Origin: Atrichornis clamosus
Taxonomy: Eukaryota > Chordata > Aves > Passeriformes > Menuridae
Reading direction: 5' to 3'
DNA length: 64,000 nucleotides
Assembly (NCBI GenBank): GCA_013400975.1
Contig: WBMZ01006357.1
Span: 186,001 to 250,000 of the forward strand
Positions 1 to 12,762 of this stretch are shown in pieces. The translations under genes and the position numbers were made by a program. Positions within the stretch are counted from its first letter, which is position 1. Each line of letters opens with the position of its first letter. The notes beneath the pieces are model-generated. The model saw nothing but the letters and a program-made list of their open reading frames with translations. It was not told where the DNA came from and did not search any database.

Positions 1-3000
1 TTGAAATGCATCCTGCCCAGCCTCTGCTGGCAGAAGCCATAAATGAGCTCCATGTATCTGTTAAAGCATTCCTGGTAGGATCTTGGGAAGTGCCAACCTG
101 GTGCTTTTAACCATAACCCCAGAGGCTTGAGGGGCTGTCTCCTGTCATGTCTGCAGACACTTGGAGGATGTTCTGAAAGAGGTAATTTGTTTCCTAAACC
201 CAGCAGTTATCACCCACACTTCATCAAAACCAGAAAGTTTTGGAGTTTTTGTGTAGATTTTTTTCCACACTGACGAATATTAGTTTAGCCCTGAGAAATC
301 TGGGAAGCCCTGAAAGTTTGAAACTTGCCCTGCTCACATTCTTCCAGCATCTGTCTTGACTGATTGGTGTTCCTGGATTTCAATTCTCTCCCCTATCCTC
401 TAATGCCTAGTCAATTTGCAGCATAATTGATACTATTTTAAGTCACTGAATTCCAGGGGGGATTTCACATTTGAAAAACTGTGTTCTGAACACTAATCTT
501 TGCATTGAAATAATCATTCTGAAAACTGTGACATATGCTGAAAACTTGTGGCTTGCCCTACAAATGGAGCAATGTAAGACTAGCATGATTTGCTTTATTC
601 AGACTGTATCTCCAGTCCTGGAACAGAAATGGTCCTAAGCAACATGTGTGCAAATATTCCTTTAGGATCCTCAGCCCAAACTCATTCCTCTTTCTTGGGA
701 AAAACCTGTCCTGGGAGGAAACTGAGGCAGAGACATATTACTCTGCTGCTAACATCACTTTGAAAGGTTGAAATTCTCTGATCCAAATTAGGATTTCTTC
801 AAAAACTGAACAATGCCTGCAAACTAAGCAAAAGAGATGTGATAAAACCTTTAAGAGTATTCCCTGGTAATTCCCAGCCCAGCAACATGCTCCATTTCTA
901 TTGCTATTAAAATAGTGTCTTGTTCTCTGCTACTTGCTTTCAGTATGAAATTAGACCTTACACACAGTACCTCTTTTTGTACTTGTCTGCAGAAAATGAT
1001 TCTCAATTTGCATTCATATGACAGTGATAGTCACCATTTTAAAGAGAAGTCCATTTGTCTGAGAGCTGTGGCAGAATCACTGCCTTTTCCCCAGCCCTGC
1101 ACAACAGACAGGCTTCTGCTCAGAGCAGCTCGCATGGTCACCATCTAACCCAGCTTCTCCCTTCTCCCAGCCTGGCCTGCCTGGCCCTGCTAGGATCTAA
1201 AAGCCATCCCAGAGAACCTTTTCTTTGGGAAGCCTCAGGGAAATGGGGTGGGACTGTAGCCCCTGTGTCACCTCAGACACACACAACATGTGATGTGCCT
1301 TCCCTGCTACGGTGGGCCACCACGTAGGACCTTCAGAGACACCAAGCCTCCTCCACCTGTTGATGACCAAAAATCTTGTGCATAAACCTCCCATATCTTG
1401 TGCTAATTTCCTCACTGCCCACCTCGACCCTTTGGTTCCTGCCCTCCTGCTGCACATCACCCCCAGCCCTGCACTGAGTGCAGCCAGGCCTCATCTCCCA
1501 GCCAGAGCTGCACAGCTTCCACCCAACCACAGCACAACCTGCTCTCTGCCCACAGAACGTCAGCTGGACTCTGTATCTTTGGGTTTTCTACACCTAAAAC
1601 AAAGAACATGGGAAAAAAAATTATCCAGGCTCCAAATGCCAGGCCAGGGTCTGGTACACTGTAATGTGCTCCATCCCATTTATTTTATAGCACTTTAATG
1701 CCTCTCTCAGTTGTCTCACTACAGAGGCTTCAGGCAGAGTGGAGCCGTGTTCCTTAGCAACTCGCAGTACACATGACAAAATTAACCCAAACAGTTTTGT
1801 TTATTAACTCTTAATAAGGAGCAAACAAAACAGCAACCTGAGAGTTTCACAAGAAGACTGTTTTCCATTTTGGGTGCATTACTAAGATTGCAGACGACAA
1901 TGTTATCTTGGGTGTTCTGTGGGGTTTTTTAAGCCCTTTTGTGAAGACCTATTTGAAGCACAAAAGTCATCGCCTCTCTCCCCAGTGCATGGTGTTTCTA
2001 TAATGGAAAGACTCTATGTAAGAATAGAAAAATTAAAATACTACTGGAGCTAATGCACTCTAGCTGATGCCTGCTTGGCACTGCAAAATCCAACTTAGGA
2101 GGATGGCAATGTGAATGGTATCCCCAGAGGCTGGACAAATTGCAGAGGAAGGGTTTTCAATCTCCTGGGATTTACTCCAGGCTCTTCAGAAAACATGACC
2201 TTATGTTACTCTGTCCCTTACCTCAACCCTTAAAATACAGTCCTGCTTCAGAGAGATTTAGGAGAATACATGTATTGACACATAAAGCAGCTTAATTTGC
2301 AAAGGTAGTTAAGCAGCCAACCAAATCACACTGATTCCAGCAGCAATCAGGTGTCTGAAGATCTGGTGTTAAGGTACTCTGGAGGTATGAGCCAGACTTA
2401 TTCCTAAGGAGGCAGCTGAGGAAGTCACTTATGGAATATGTTGGTTTAAGTCCATCATAAAAAGGGACTAGATGTATTTTTTTTATGGTTCCTGTCATAT
2501 GGAGTTTAAAAAAAAAATTATTTGCTTTTCAAAAACAAGTAAAACTTGCCAGGCTTTACCAAAGGATGAAAGCCCCTTGCTGTCTCAGGAGACTTGGATG
2601 AAAGGCTGCTGCCAAGAATTTCAGGCCTAGGAGAGACTTCCACAAGATTATTTCCAGATATGAAACCCTTTTCCTGCTGTGCTGCTGAGCCCTCCCTGTC
2701 CAACACTTCATGGCAACTGCTGATAATGAAAGTGCCGAGGCTCCCTCCCAAGAGCCAACCACCCCAGCTGATCCAGGCAGCCCTTTCCGGCTTTTATGGA
2801 GAAGAATAAGTGACTTTTGCATTCTTGTGAGAAACTACTGAGACACCAGCTACAACATCTACAGGTTTTTATGGAAGCAGAATGCAGATCCTTATCACAC
2901 TCCATTTGTTCAGCAAGCGATGACAAATGAATTCCTTGGAAACTTACTCCTGGTGATCCCAGAGCACTGAGTGCAGGGTGGTCAGAGGCACGTACTCCAA

Positions 3001-6000
3001 AGGCCAGGCTGTTCCTGAGGACAGCTCGTGGAAGGGTTAGCAGGGAGGTGAGAGAGGGAGAGGGACTTGCAGGGGAGCAGGAGATGAGGGAGAAAGTCCA
3101 CTTGAACTCTGAGCTGTGCAGCTGGGCTCAGTCTCTGTGGTGGGTTTCTGCCCAGATGCAAGTGAGGAGGGACAGGCTGGAAGGATGCTGCCGGTGTACC
3201 CTCACTTGACGCAATGTGGTATATAAACAAACAGGCTCTGAGAGCCTGACAAGACTGTTTATCTTATCTTGTCCAGGCTATCCTCTGTCCTACACAAGAA
3301 TTTTTCCTTTTTGTACTTTTTCCAGTGTGCTGAACCTCAGTGTATGCAAGCATTTCCCTTAGGAAGTCTTTCACAAGTGGCCTGCTTTCCCTGCCAGGAG
3401 GTCTTGCACAGACTGCAGCGAGAGCCCCATGGCCAGTATCCTCAGCAGAAAAAGAAGAGGGGTTCAGTTATACAGGGGATTCCTGCTGAAACTAATCTGC
3501 TGCCTTGCTCACCTCCCCATCCCAAATTTTAGCTAACTTCTTCCAAGACTGTCTGAGCAGAGAGTATTTCCTCTTTCATCAGCACTCAGTGCAAAGCAGG
3601 GGCAGTCAGTCGGGGAAGGCACAGAGGCAGAAAGTCAGGCTATTCCTGCATACGGAGTGTAAGGCAGAGCCCTCTCCTCAGTGCTGCTCAGGTTCACTGG
3701 CTACACTCCCATGGGCTCTTCACACTCTGAACAGCCCTTTCTCTGCATGCCCTCGTAAACTTATTGCTGGTCCTGTTACATCCCGGACTGTATCAGGAAA
3801 ATTTGTCCTATCCAGCTGCATGGAATAGGCAAGAAACTCCCTGTTTTCCCCTGGAATTTGCCATCTTTGTACCACTATGGCCTTGGCACAGTCTTGCTGT
3901 GATTTTTCCTCCGTAGAAAACCAGGCCAGCTTTGCTCCTACATCTCAGGTAAGAACACATCCTTCCTTCCCTCTGTCTTGTATCTAAGCTCCACATCCCC
4001 TGAGGTTCTTGACATTTGAATGAAGACATCTGCTGCCTGTCACTAACAAAAATTTGACAAAATTAAATGAACCTCAAAATCAAAACCGAATAGACTTTCA
4101 GCTTGTTCTCTCCAGGACTCACATGCGTCTGTTGACCATCTCTCCCTGACCCAGGCAGGGCTGCAGCTTTCTCACCTCAACTGGATGCTTATCCCAACTG
4201 GTAGCTGCTTGGTTTTCAGTGTTGATGCCGTATGACATAGCAGGAACATCAAACTCTACAGCTTATGAACCACACTTGGTATTGATTTTCAACCTCTCCT
4301 GGACTCCACAATGTGAAATGAGACAATTTAGATAGGGAGCCATCCATCCACCCATCCATCCATCAAATCATCCATCCATCAGGCCTGCTGTTAAGTGTGG
4401 CTCTGGCAACAGGGAAAGGACAGACACGTGGCTCAGGACCTCAGCCTTGAGATCTGCTTTTGCTGGCTCCAGTGTGGACAGGCTCTGAAAAGAGGGAGCT
4501 GAGCAGGTCATTTATAACAGTCTGTTTTCTTGCTCAGCCCCTCACCACCCCCAGCAGAGAGGAGGAGGAGCAAAAAACATCCAGCCACTGTTCTGCCCCC
4601 CAAGCAGAATCTGAGGAGAGGAGAGGACATCTTTCTCTGAAGCGTTGCTGAAGATAAGGCCAGGATAACCTGGGGAAAGGAGAGGGCTTCCTCCAGCATC
4701 CAAAATGCCTTGCCTGCATCCACCCATCAAGGTTCTTTTTCCTTCTAGGTTGGTTTTGGTGGTTTTTTTTTTTTTTGCCTTTTCTCAGTGCACTTTCTCC
4801 AAGAGGAAAGCTGGAAACTGACATTGCCTCAAAAGCTCATTTCAAGCTCTCCCCACTCCCAATTTATACTGTGCTTTCATGCACAGCTCCCTCAGCCACA
4901 CCCATCTAACTCTGTGCCTTGCAGCAAGAAGATTTGGATACACATGAAGGCAGATTTGTACTATTGCCTTTGATAGTTACAGTCTGCTTGTGCAAACTAG
5001 GCTTAATGCAAAGGTTCCTAGTGAAAGCTTACACCATCCAGGTCCCTCCTGGCTTAGACAGAAGCTACAGTTGTCTCTCTCAGCCCAGTTCAGAGGGACA
5101 TTTGCAAGTTTGGTTCACAGTCTCCTGTCAAACCCATCTTGTGGAGTGTGGGGAGTGCTCAGGTGTTCAAGCCACCCCAGTGTGTTCATCACAAAAACTG
5201 TTCTGGTGAAAATGCCCTAAACCAATGAAAAGTGTCCCCTGAGAGTGGGTAGATTATTCTCCTCCACCCTTTTCCCTTCTTTTCCTTTCTTTGTCCCAGG
5301 GCACTGGTCAGCTCCGGCTCACCACCCCCAGACACATGCGTGCGCAGCCGGGCCAAGAGGGGAAATGAATCATTTGCAGTGGGAGACCAGGACTGCAGGA
5401 TTCTTATCTTGAAAAAAAAATGTGCACATCTTCAGGAGCCTGGTGGAGAAAAAAAAAATTCTAGTCCAACTGAAAGGCTTCCAAACAAAATTTCTCTGGG
5501 TTCAGGTCTAGTTTCTTATTCATCACTATCCTCTTCACCAAAAAAAACAAAACCTCAACAAAACAGAACCTATATACCAACCTTTTCAGCTGTAAAATAG
5601 GCACACTGGGAATAGGGAGATGGGAAAATCCCTACAAGACCAGTAGCTCCAGGCAGGATATCCTCTGCGTGGTGAGCTTCAGGCATCTTTCAGATTCCCA
5701 AAAGCTGGCAGGCTGCAGCCATTGTATCAAATTGGATTACATGGGTAAGAATTCCTGATCTGAATGTCACTGTGGCTGCTGTGTACAAGCAAACACTATG
5801 TAGACAACATTCTAAAAACCCAACAGGTCCTCTGAGAACTTAGAGCTTCTCAAGGCAAAATTAATTAAGAGGTAATGAACTGAGCTTTTGATACCACAGT
5901 GGAAGTGTTGCTGCAGGCACAAACACTAAGAAAAGGGTGCTTTTGACTGATTTTTAATTAGAATTTAATAGTGCCCTGAAGTTACATCTCTCATTAAAAA

Positions 6001-8097
6001 AAAAAAAGCTTACCTAGTTCAATGTGATGAACAATTAAAATTAGATTTTAACATATGCAAATAACTAGTCTGAAAGATCTGCATGGGAGTAATAGAGATA
6101 GTACAGGTTAAATCCTTGACCCTTTACAGTGGATTTTTCTTTAACTGATCCATCAGTCAGTTTGTTTGCAATTAAACATTGGAATTAATAGAGTTTAAAG
6201 GAAGTACTGAAAAGCCATGTGAAATGCAGGCTTCAGCTGAGGTAAATTAGCACAGCCCATTGATTTTAACCACATTAACTATCTCACTGGAGTGTGCAGA
6301 TCTTAACTATACACAACATTTCCAAGTCACAGCCAGTCCCAAGTCCCTGCTTAGAGTGAATAGCCTCTCGCTCTCCGTGGTGTCCCATTAAATACCACTC
6401 AGCACATACAAGCCTGAGGAAATCTGCCCATAAAGTCACCCAGATTGCCCAAAAAAGCTCGAGCGGGAGAACAGAGTGTGTCAGAGTAACGCCACGGGCT
6501 CCTGGGGTGGCTTGGCCAAGGCCTGTACCTCTAAGGCATTTGCAGGTATGTTGCTGCTACTGATAGCATCAAGAAACCCATCTGAGCAAGAGCCCACAGG
6601 GTATGGCCCGAGATGAGTTGCTGCCAGAGGAGGCCAGCAAAATACTTTCGCTCATCCTGAGCAAACAGCTCGTTTCACTGTATGTAGGAGAATATTTATA
6701 TCACGGAAATCTAACTTACCCTCTCTGTCTGGAATGCTGCACTTCTCTCAATAAATGCCCCCCTCAAGATGAGCAACGTCATGCAATACTAAGCAGTAAA
6801 ATTAAATAATAAATTTAATTGCCCTCAGATGCAGAGATTACCACTTAGCTGCTTTTCAAATGCATCTCAAACTCATTCAGAGGCAGACACAGCTGCTTAG
6901 CTAAAAACAAAGACAAAACTCCATCCTCATCTTACAGCATCTAGTTGTGATGGAGCTTTTCACACAGGGAAGCAGAAGGGAGAGGAGCTGCAGGACACAC
7001 AAAATCACACCTCCTGCCCCAGACAAAGGGTATTGGGGTACCTAATGTAAGTGCCATGGTTGTCTTTCTCCACTCACTGTACCAAAGCCTCACCGTCCTG
7101 GATAATAAGTGATCTGCATCACTCACAGAAATCCTGCAGTCACACTGGCTGTGTGCAGCAGGCTGCCTACAGCCCATAAGCTCTGGTTTGCCATGCTCAG
7201 GTGTCTTCTCAGCACATTTCTCTAATCTTTAGGACTTCATTAAGTATAGAGGGAGCAATAAAAAGTGATTCTTGTTGTGGTTTGGGGTTTCTCCTTGCTT
7301 CTTTTTAATTACACAAGAATTTAAAGGTTGTGTAAAAAGACCATGCCAAAAAACTAACTTTCCTCACCAGTTCCACGTGAGTGAAGCACTGATTCTGTAG
7401 CACTGAAAAGCAAGTTTGCACCTTCCCTTTGATGGGACCATGATCTTTCAGGAAGGTTTCTGTTTACACATGGCAAGAAACATCCTATTGCCATCCTGCC
7501 CTTAGGACACAGCATGGGGACAGGTGTTGACGTAGCTTAAATGTCTAGGCTGTAATCTCTTCATGTGACCCATGGCAGGTTGCATTCCCAAAGACAGAGG
7601 CTATCCAGGGATGAGGGAATGGGCAGGATAAGAGTTTCAGGTCATGGGCAGGTAATCCATAGGCAGATAATCCATGCAGCCCTGGGCAGGAAGTGGAAGT
7701 TTGCTCTGTCTGATGGGGTGCTGTGCATTAGGTTTATTTCTGAAGCAGTGGTGTGGCAGGGGATCATGCTTCACCTGGCTGTGTGGTACATGGAGCCTTT
7801 CCCCACCTTCAATCCTGTTATATTAGTATTAATCCCCATCTGTCGTGAACTCCCTACAAATACATTTTTAGAGACACTTTTTGTTTTTACAGCCATGGGA
7901 CTTTCCACTCTGCAGATTCAGATTTGATGCTGAAATAGAGGCACTGATTTTCGCTCAGGCAAACGCTGTCATCTCAGTGCTTAAATAGACCCATACTAGC
8001 CCCAAACTTTCTTTGGTTGGCAGTTTCTTTTAATCTTCAAGGTCCCAGATCTCTCCTCTGACCTTCTCCCAGGAGTCCTTGGCTGTTCTGCTCCTTA
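1..8097. other. Intergenic; no gene seen
   Basis: Only short open frames occur (up to 128 codons at 1312-1698, +), with no recognisable domains, no conserved splice framework and many overlapping frames on both strands. It contains the CATC microsatellite and a 14-base T run near 4763. By human gene order JAG2 should lie somewhere to the left, but none of its EGF-type cysteine spacing is visible here. Confidence 0.5.
4341..4381. repeat. (CATC)n tetranucleotide microsatellite
   Basis: Short interrupted runs of CATC and CATCCATC units. The array is imperfect, with CACC and AAAT interruptions. Confidence 0.85.
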
Positions 8098-8200
8098 TTC
8101 ATAGAGTCATAGAATATCCTGAGTTGGTAGACACCCACTGTAACTCCAACATCATCCAGCCCGACTGTTCGTGCCAGCCTCACAAACCCTGCTATTTGCC
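8098..8200 (-). mobile_element. CR1 LINE 3' tail fragment, antisense
   Basis: It opens with ATAGAGTCATAGAATATCCT and GAGTTGGTAG, the reversed CR1 tail octamers and adjoining text, followed by CCAACATCATCCAGCCCGAC. The match fades after about 8200. It is a short, diverged copy. Confidence 0.8.
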
Positions 8201-11200
8201 AAGGAAATATAGGGCATCCCAGCAAACAGCCCTGAGAGCAGCAGCACCTGAATGCCCCAGGTACCTGAACTGTCAAGGTGAGTCCTCTGGGAACGGAGAA
8301 GGACACGGGTATAAATCTGAGCTTCGGATGCTCTCGTGTGGCAAGAACAGTTGGGAAAGCTCATGGGTAAATCGGTCTCTTTTGGTGTTTACTGGGGCCT
8401 CTCGTCACTGGTTTGTACTTTCTCCTTAGCTCAGATGAGGAAGAATGTATGGGGGCTTGACAGGTAGATAATGATAACAGCTCCTTGGTGATCACTCTGT
8501 GTCACCCCAGCATGGTGTGTTTAGAGAAGTGGGTGTTGTTTCAAAGGGGCAAAGCAGCTCCTCAAGCAGTTTTATGGCTTTGTAATTTATTTACCAAGGC
8601 AAGCTAAGGTCAGTCACACTATCTATTTCTTTTTTAATGAGGTGCTGTTTATTTTTCACTCTCATGTTCTGGATGGATTGAGACACAAGGAGGTCAAACA
8701 ACTTCTCCATGAAGTCTCCAGGGCTTCCAAAGCTAAGTCATTCTGCCTTTTAATGTGTTAAGCAAGGAGCTTGACTTGAAGTCAGGGGAATTGCAAATAT
8801 GTTTAAAGGTGCTTAAAAACCTTCCTAACAAGGAGCCTACATGAGAGCCTTGGTCTTCTGTGTACTGTTGAGTTTTAACACCTGTGCAGCTCCACTTCAG
8901 CTGAGTGTCACAGCCAGCTGAGGTGATCTAAGGATATCCTTTGGGGCAGGGCTGCGAAAAAACACTTTTCATTAGCTCAGCTACTGATCTGGATAAATTC
9001 AGATACTCCCACAGATTTTCAAATCTGAAATAGAAGCTCCTAAACTTAGCCTGGAGTTTTCTTCTTCAGACCTGGACCAGTCAAGACCTGGACACTTGCC
9101 CTTCTATCCAAATGCACCAAAGGGAAGACACTGACCCTCTTTCCACACCTTGCCTGTGCTTTAAAATTGGTGCAACAGACTGGGGAATTTAAAGATCCTT
9201 TGATGGGGGCCTATTTCAAAAAGAAACACCTTTTCCCCTTTCCTTTTGCAAAATGAGCAAAGCCAAATTGAGACTAAATAAGATCACCTCAGATGCTCTT
9301 GCACACCCAGGCCATTATAGCAAAGGATCAGGTGAGAAGCAAGAGAGGCTGCTGTCACGGTGGCAAACCACAGAACCAGCACTCAGGTCGGTGCTGTGGT
9401 GGTGCCTGTGGGCCTCAGACGTGCACACTGCTCAGTGCTGCACAGCAGCAAACCTGCAGACAAGGTGTGTGCTCACCTCTGAGGCACACGGCCACCCCAG
9501 GGATCTCCCAGCTCAGATCTGGGTGTCCAGCCCTCTGCCACAGGGATGAGCAAAATAAGGGGCTTAAGTTAGCAATAAATGAGCCAACTGGGTAAGGCAC
9601 AATAATAAATCCTGCAGAACACAGGAGAGGTGACCAGGTGTTTTTATCCACTGGGGATAGTCATCACTTCTGGTGGCCCAGTTTGTGTCCTGGGGAGGTA
9701 TCATTAAAGATTTACCCTGTGGTTTTGCTCTTTCACCAGAACCTGCCTTCAGCCAAAGCTAGAAACAGACACGGAGCTGGCTGGACCCTTCTGATCCAGC
9801 TCATCCTTCAGGCTTCACGTGAGATAGCTCAGGTCCTTCCCACAGAGACATCTCAGTTCTCACGCCAGCAGTTAAGGGGCTTGCACATTTTGAAGGTTGC
9901 TCTTCATTTTCTTTCCCTCCTGTTTCAGGGAAATGCCCAAATGAGCAGGCCCTGGATGATCCTGGGAAGGGTCTCATTCTCTCCTGCTGGAGCTGGTCCA
10001 GCTTGTGCTGCTAGTTAGCTGTTCACTGGAGCAGGAACCTATAACTGGACTTTCCCACATTACACACATGAGTGTCCTGACTGTGGGGAAGGAGGGTCCA
10101 TCTTCCACTTCTCTCTGGTCCAGTGGATCTTTAATTATTTAAACCACATGGAACAGCTTCAGCAGGAGACTTTGAGACCAGACCGCAGAGGATCTCACAG
10201 TTGGATACTCACAGCACTTTTTCAGGAAATTGGAGGCTCTACATAAACCATAGGAAATAGAAGTTCAGTCTGGGTTTCCAACAGCCCGAAAGAGGGCTTA
10301 GCCCAGTGCCATCTGTTTCCAGTGCAGAACACTGGTGCACTGAGAAAGCTTATGGGATATAGCCACTTCCAGAGCTTCTTGCACCCTGTAAATTTAGAGC
10401 ATGAACTCTTTGTCAAATCAGGGAGAGGATGGACTTCCCCTTTGTTTCCATGGGCTGGGAAGGCATCACGCAGGATTTAGGCATGATCATTTCAGCCAAG
10501 CCAAGACTTAGGCAGATTTGCATTTATCAGTGTGTCAGGAATGCAAACAGTCCAGCTAGGTGGGGCAGATACCCCACGTTGGACAATTAGACACCCACCT
10601 ACGTTTATGGAGTTAATCTGCAGTAACTCCACAACATAAAGATGCAGAAATGCTATTTAAGTGATTGTGAATATATAGTTAAAACAGAGAGGAGGGAAAG
10701 ATATAAAGGCATACACAATGCAACCTTCCCACATCATAGCCCGTTCTTGGGTTGTATATCACGGGGAGAGCTTTTATGAGAGCTCATTAAATTTTAAAGC
10801 CTTAATGGCACCTTCTGCGCTGTGTGATTGGTACAAAAAAGAGAGCCTGAGAAGGCATTGACGCAGCAGGGCAGAAGGCAGCCCCCACTGCAGTGCTCGT
10901 GGCCGGGAGATGGAGGCCCGGCTGCAGAGCATCCGCGGGGTTAGCGTGACATCGTCTGGCCACAGCCGGTACCTCCCGCCCAGGCTGCAGCAGCGCCGGG
11001 CTGGCAGCGGCAGGGAGGATTGGCCAGGCGGAGGAACGGGCCCTGATGCCTTGCAGGAGAGCGTGGGAGTGTGGCAGTCAGAGCAGCAAATAAAGCAACA
11101 CAGTCCAGCAGCTGGCGTAACCAAGCTGTAAGCAACTCAACAATTCAGATTCTCACTTTGGAGCCATTGCTTCTGCTGTGGTTAAAACAGCCTGCTGGCT

Positions 11201-12638
11201 CCACTGATCTGCTTTTCCTTCTTTCTTTTCCTTCATTTCTCCCACACTTGGCTTTTTTGAAACTTCAACACTCTGGCAACTAATTGACACGTTTTCTGTT
11301 TCCACTCCTCCCTCAGCTCCAGCCACACTTTACAGAGCAGGTGAGACACGCTGCCTTGGGGCTGCAGCAGTATTGACCAGGAGCAGGAGTGAGTGCCAGC
11401 AGGTCAATAAAGTTAATCTCAAGTGGATGTTCTCTGCATGACTTGAACCTTTGCATTTAGGAACCAATAATCCATACGTAAGGTTTTTTTAAAATTAGTA
11501 TTAATTTTTTATTTTAGGGGTCACTAGTGCTGAAATTTTCCAAACATGCCTGGGGGTGTTGCACATCTGAAACTGGGACTCCTAGGACGTCAAAGGCCTA
11601 AATGCACTCCCCCTCTGAGCCATACACCCACAGCAGTAATCTGAAACTGTGTCTGTCTGTATCCAGGTCAGGGAGACAGCATAAGAGCTCATCTGCCTGA
11701 CTCACTAACTTCTTTGCCAAGAGAGCATGAAATTTTCATGACACTGCAAAGTAGCTGATCCACAGCCTCTTAAATGTTGCTGCTCCAGAGATTTTATACT
11801 CAGGAAGCACCCTGAATAATTGATCTGCTTTTGGGATGCAGGGTTATTTATTTATTTATTCATTTATGGTGGTGCTGGTGCTGCTGGTTTAGGAAACATA
11901 TATTGACTGAGTTGGGGAAAACAAAAAGTCTCTATAAAATCTTGGGTGGAATAAGACCACCTACCAGCTCTAAAAATCTAGGACAAACCACGGGAGGGGA
12001 ATGCAAGGTTGTGATTTTAAGCTCATCCTGGGACAGGGGAATAGTCTTCATTCTTGGAAATGGAGTTCTCACCAGTCCACATTTTTAATATGACAAGTGT
12101 CAATCACTCAAATGAAGCTACTGCTCTCCAAGGATGCTAAACATCTGTCCAAAAGCCTTGTAATAACAGTTGAAAGTGACCTCTTAGAACCATTCACAGC
12201 TTTGTAGGTTTGGGAGGTTTTATTAAGTTTGTGACCTTAATGGTTTTTTTCTTCAAAACACGAATGAGAAAAGGTGAATGACCCAGGCAGTGAATCTGAG
12301 TGTTATACATCATTTTCAAAGCACCTGAGCAGAACAACAAATGGCCTCAAAGTCTAAACACTGGCACTGATCTTCCCCACTTTTGTCTCATCATTGGCTC
12401 AAGTGACAGCTACAGGAGCACATGAACCCTTTCTCTGTATCCCACTTCTGCAGCCTAGATCTCACAAGGGCCTCCCTGACTTTGCCAGATGTACCCACAG
12501 CCTCAGATATGTTCCCTGTCAAGATGGAGCATTTTCCAAGACCAGGATCATCCAGGCAGGTACAGCCAAGAGGAGCTGTGGCTGTGAGGAGTGGAGCAAG
12601 GGGACAGACTCGGGCTCAGGGAGAAGAGAGTCATGCCC
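8201..12638. other. Intergenic; one GC-rich patch of note
   Basis: This is mostly featureless DNA. At about 10,880-11,060 there is a GC- and CpG-richer patch with a 73-codon frame (10910-11131, +) beginning MEARLQSIRG. It is not recognised as any family and is treated below as something to check. The rest has short random frames only. Confidence 0.45.
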
Positions 12639-12762
12639 CAGGCCGGGCTGAATGGGGCTCTGAGCAACCTGGTCTAGTGCAAGGTGTCCCTGCCCAAGCA
12701 GGGGGGTGGAATGAGGTGATCTTTAAGGTCGCTTCCAACCCAAACTATTCTTTGATTCTGTG
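12639..12762 (+). mobile_element. CR1 LINE 3' tail fragment, sense
   Basis: The segment reads TGGGGCTCTGAGCAACCTGG, then GTGTCCCTGCCCAAGCAGGG, then GTCGCTTCCAACCCAAACTA and GATTCTGTG, a standard CR1 3' end. Only the terminal ~120 bases are recognisable. Confidence 0.9.
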
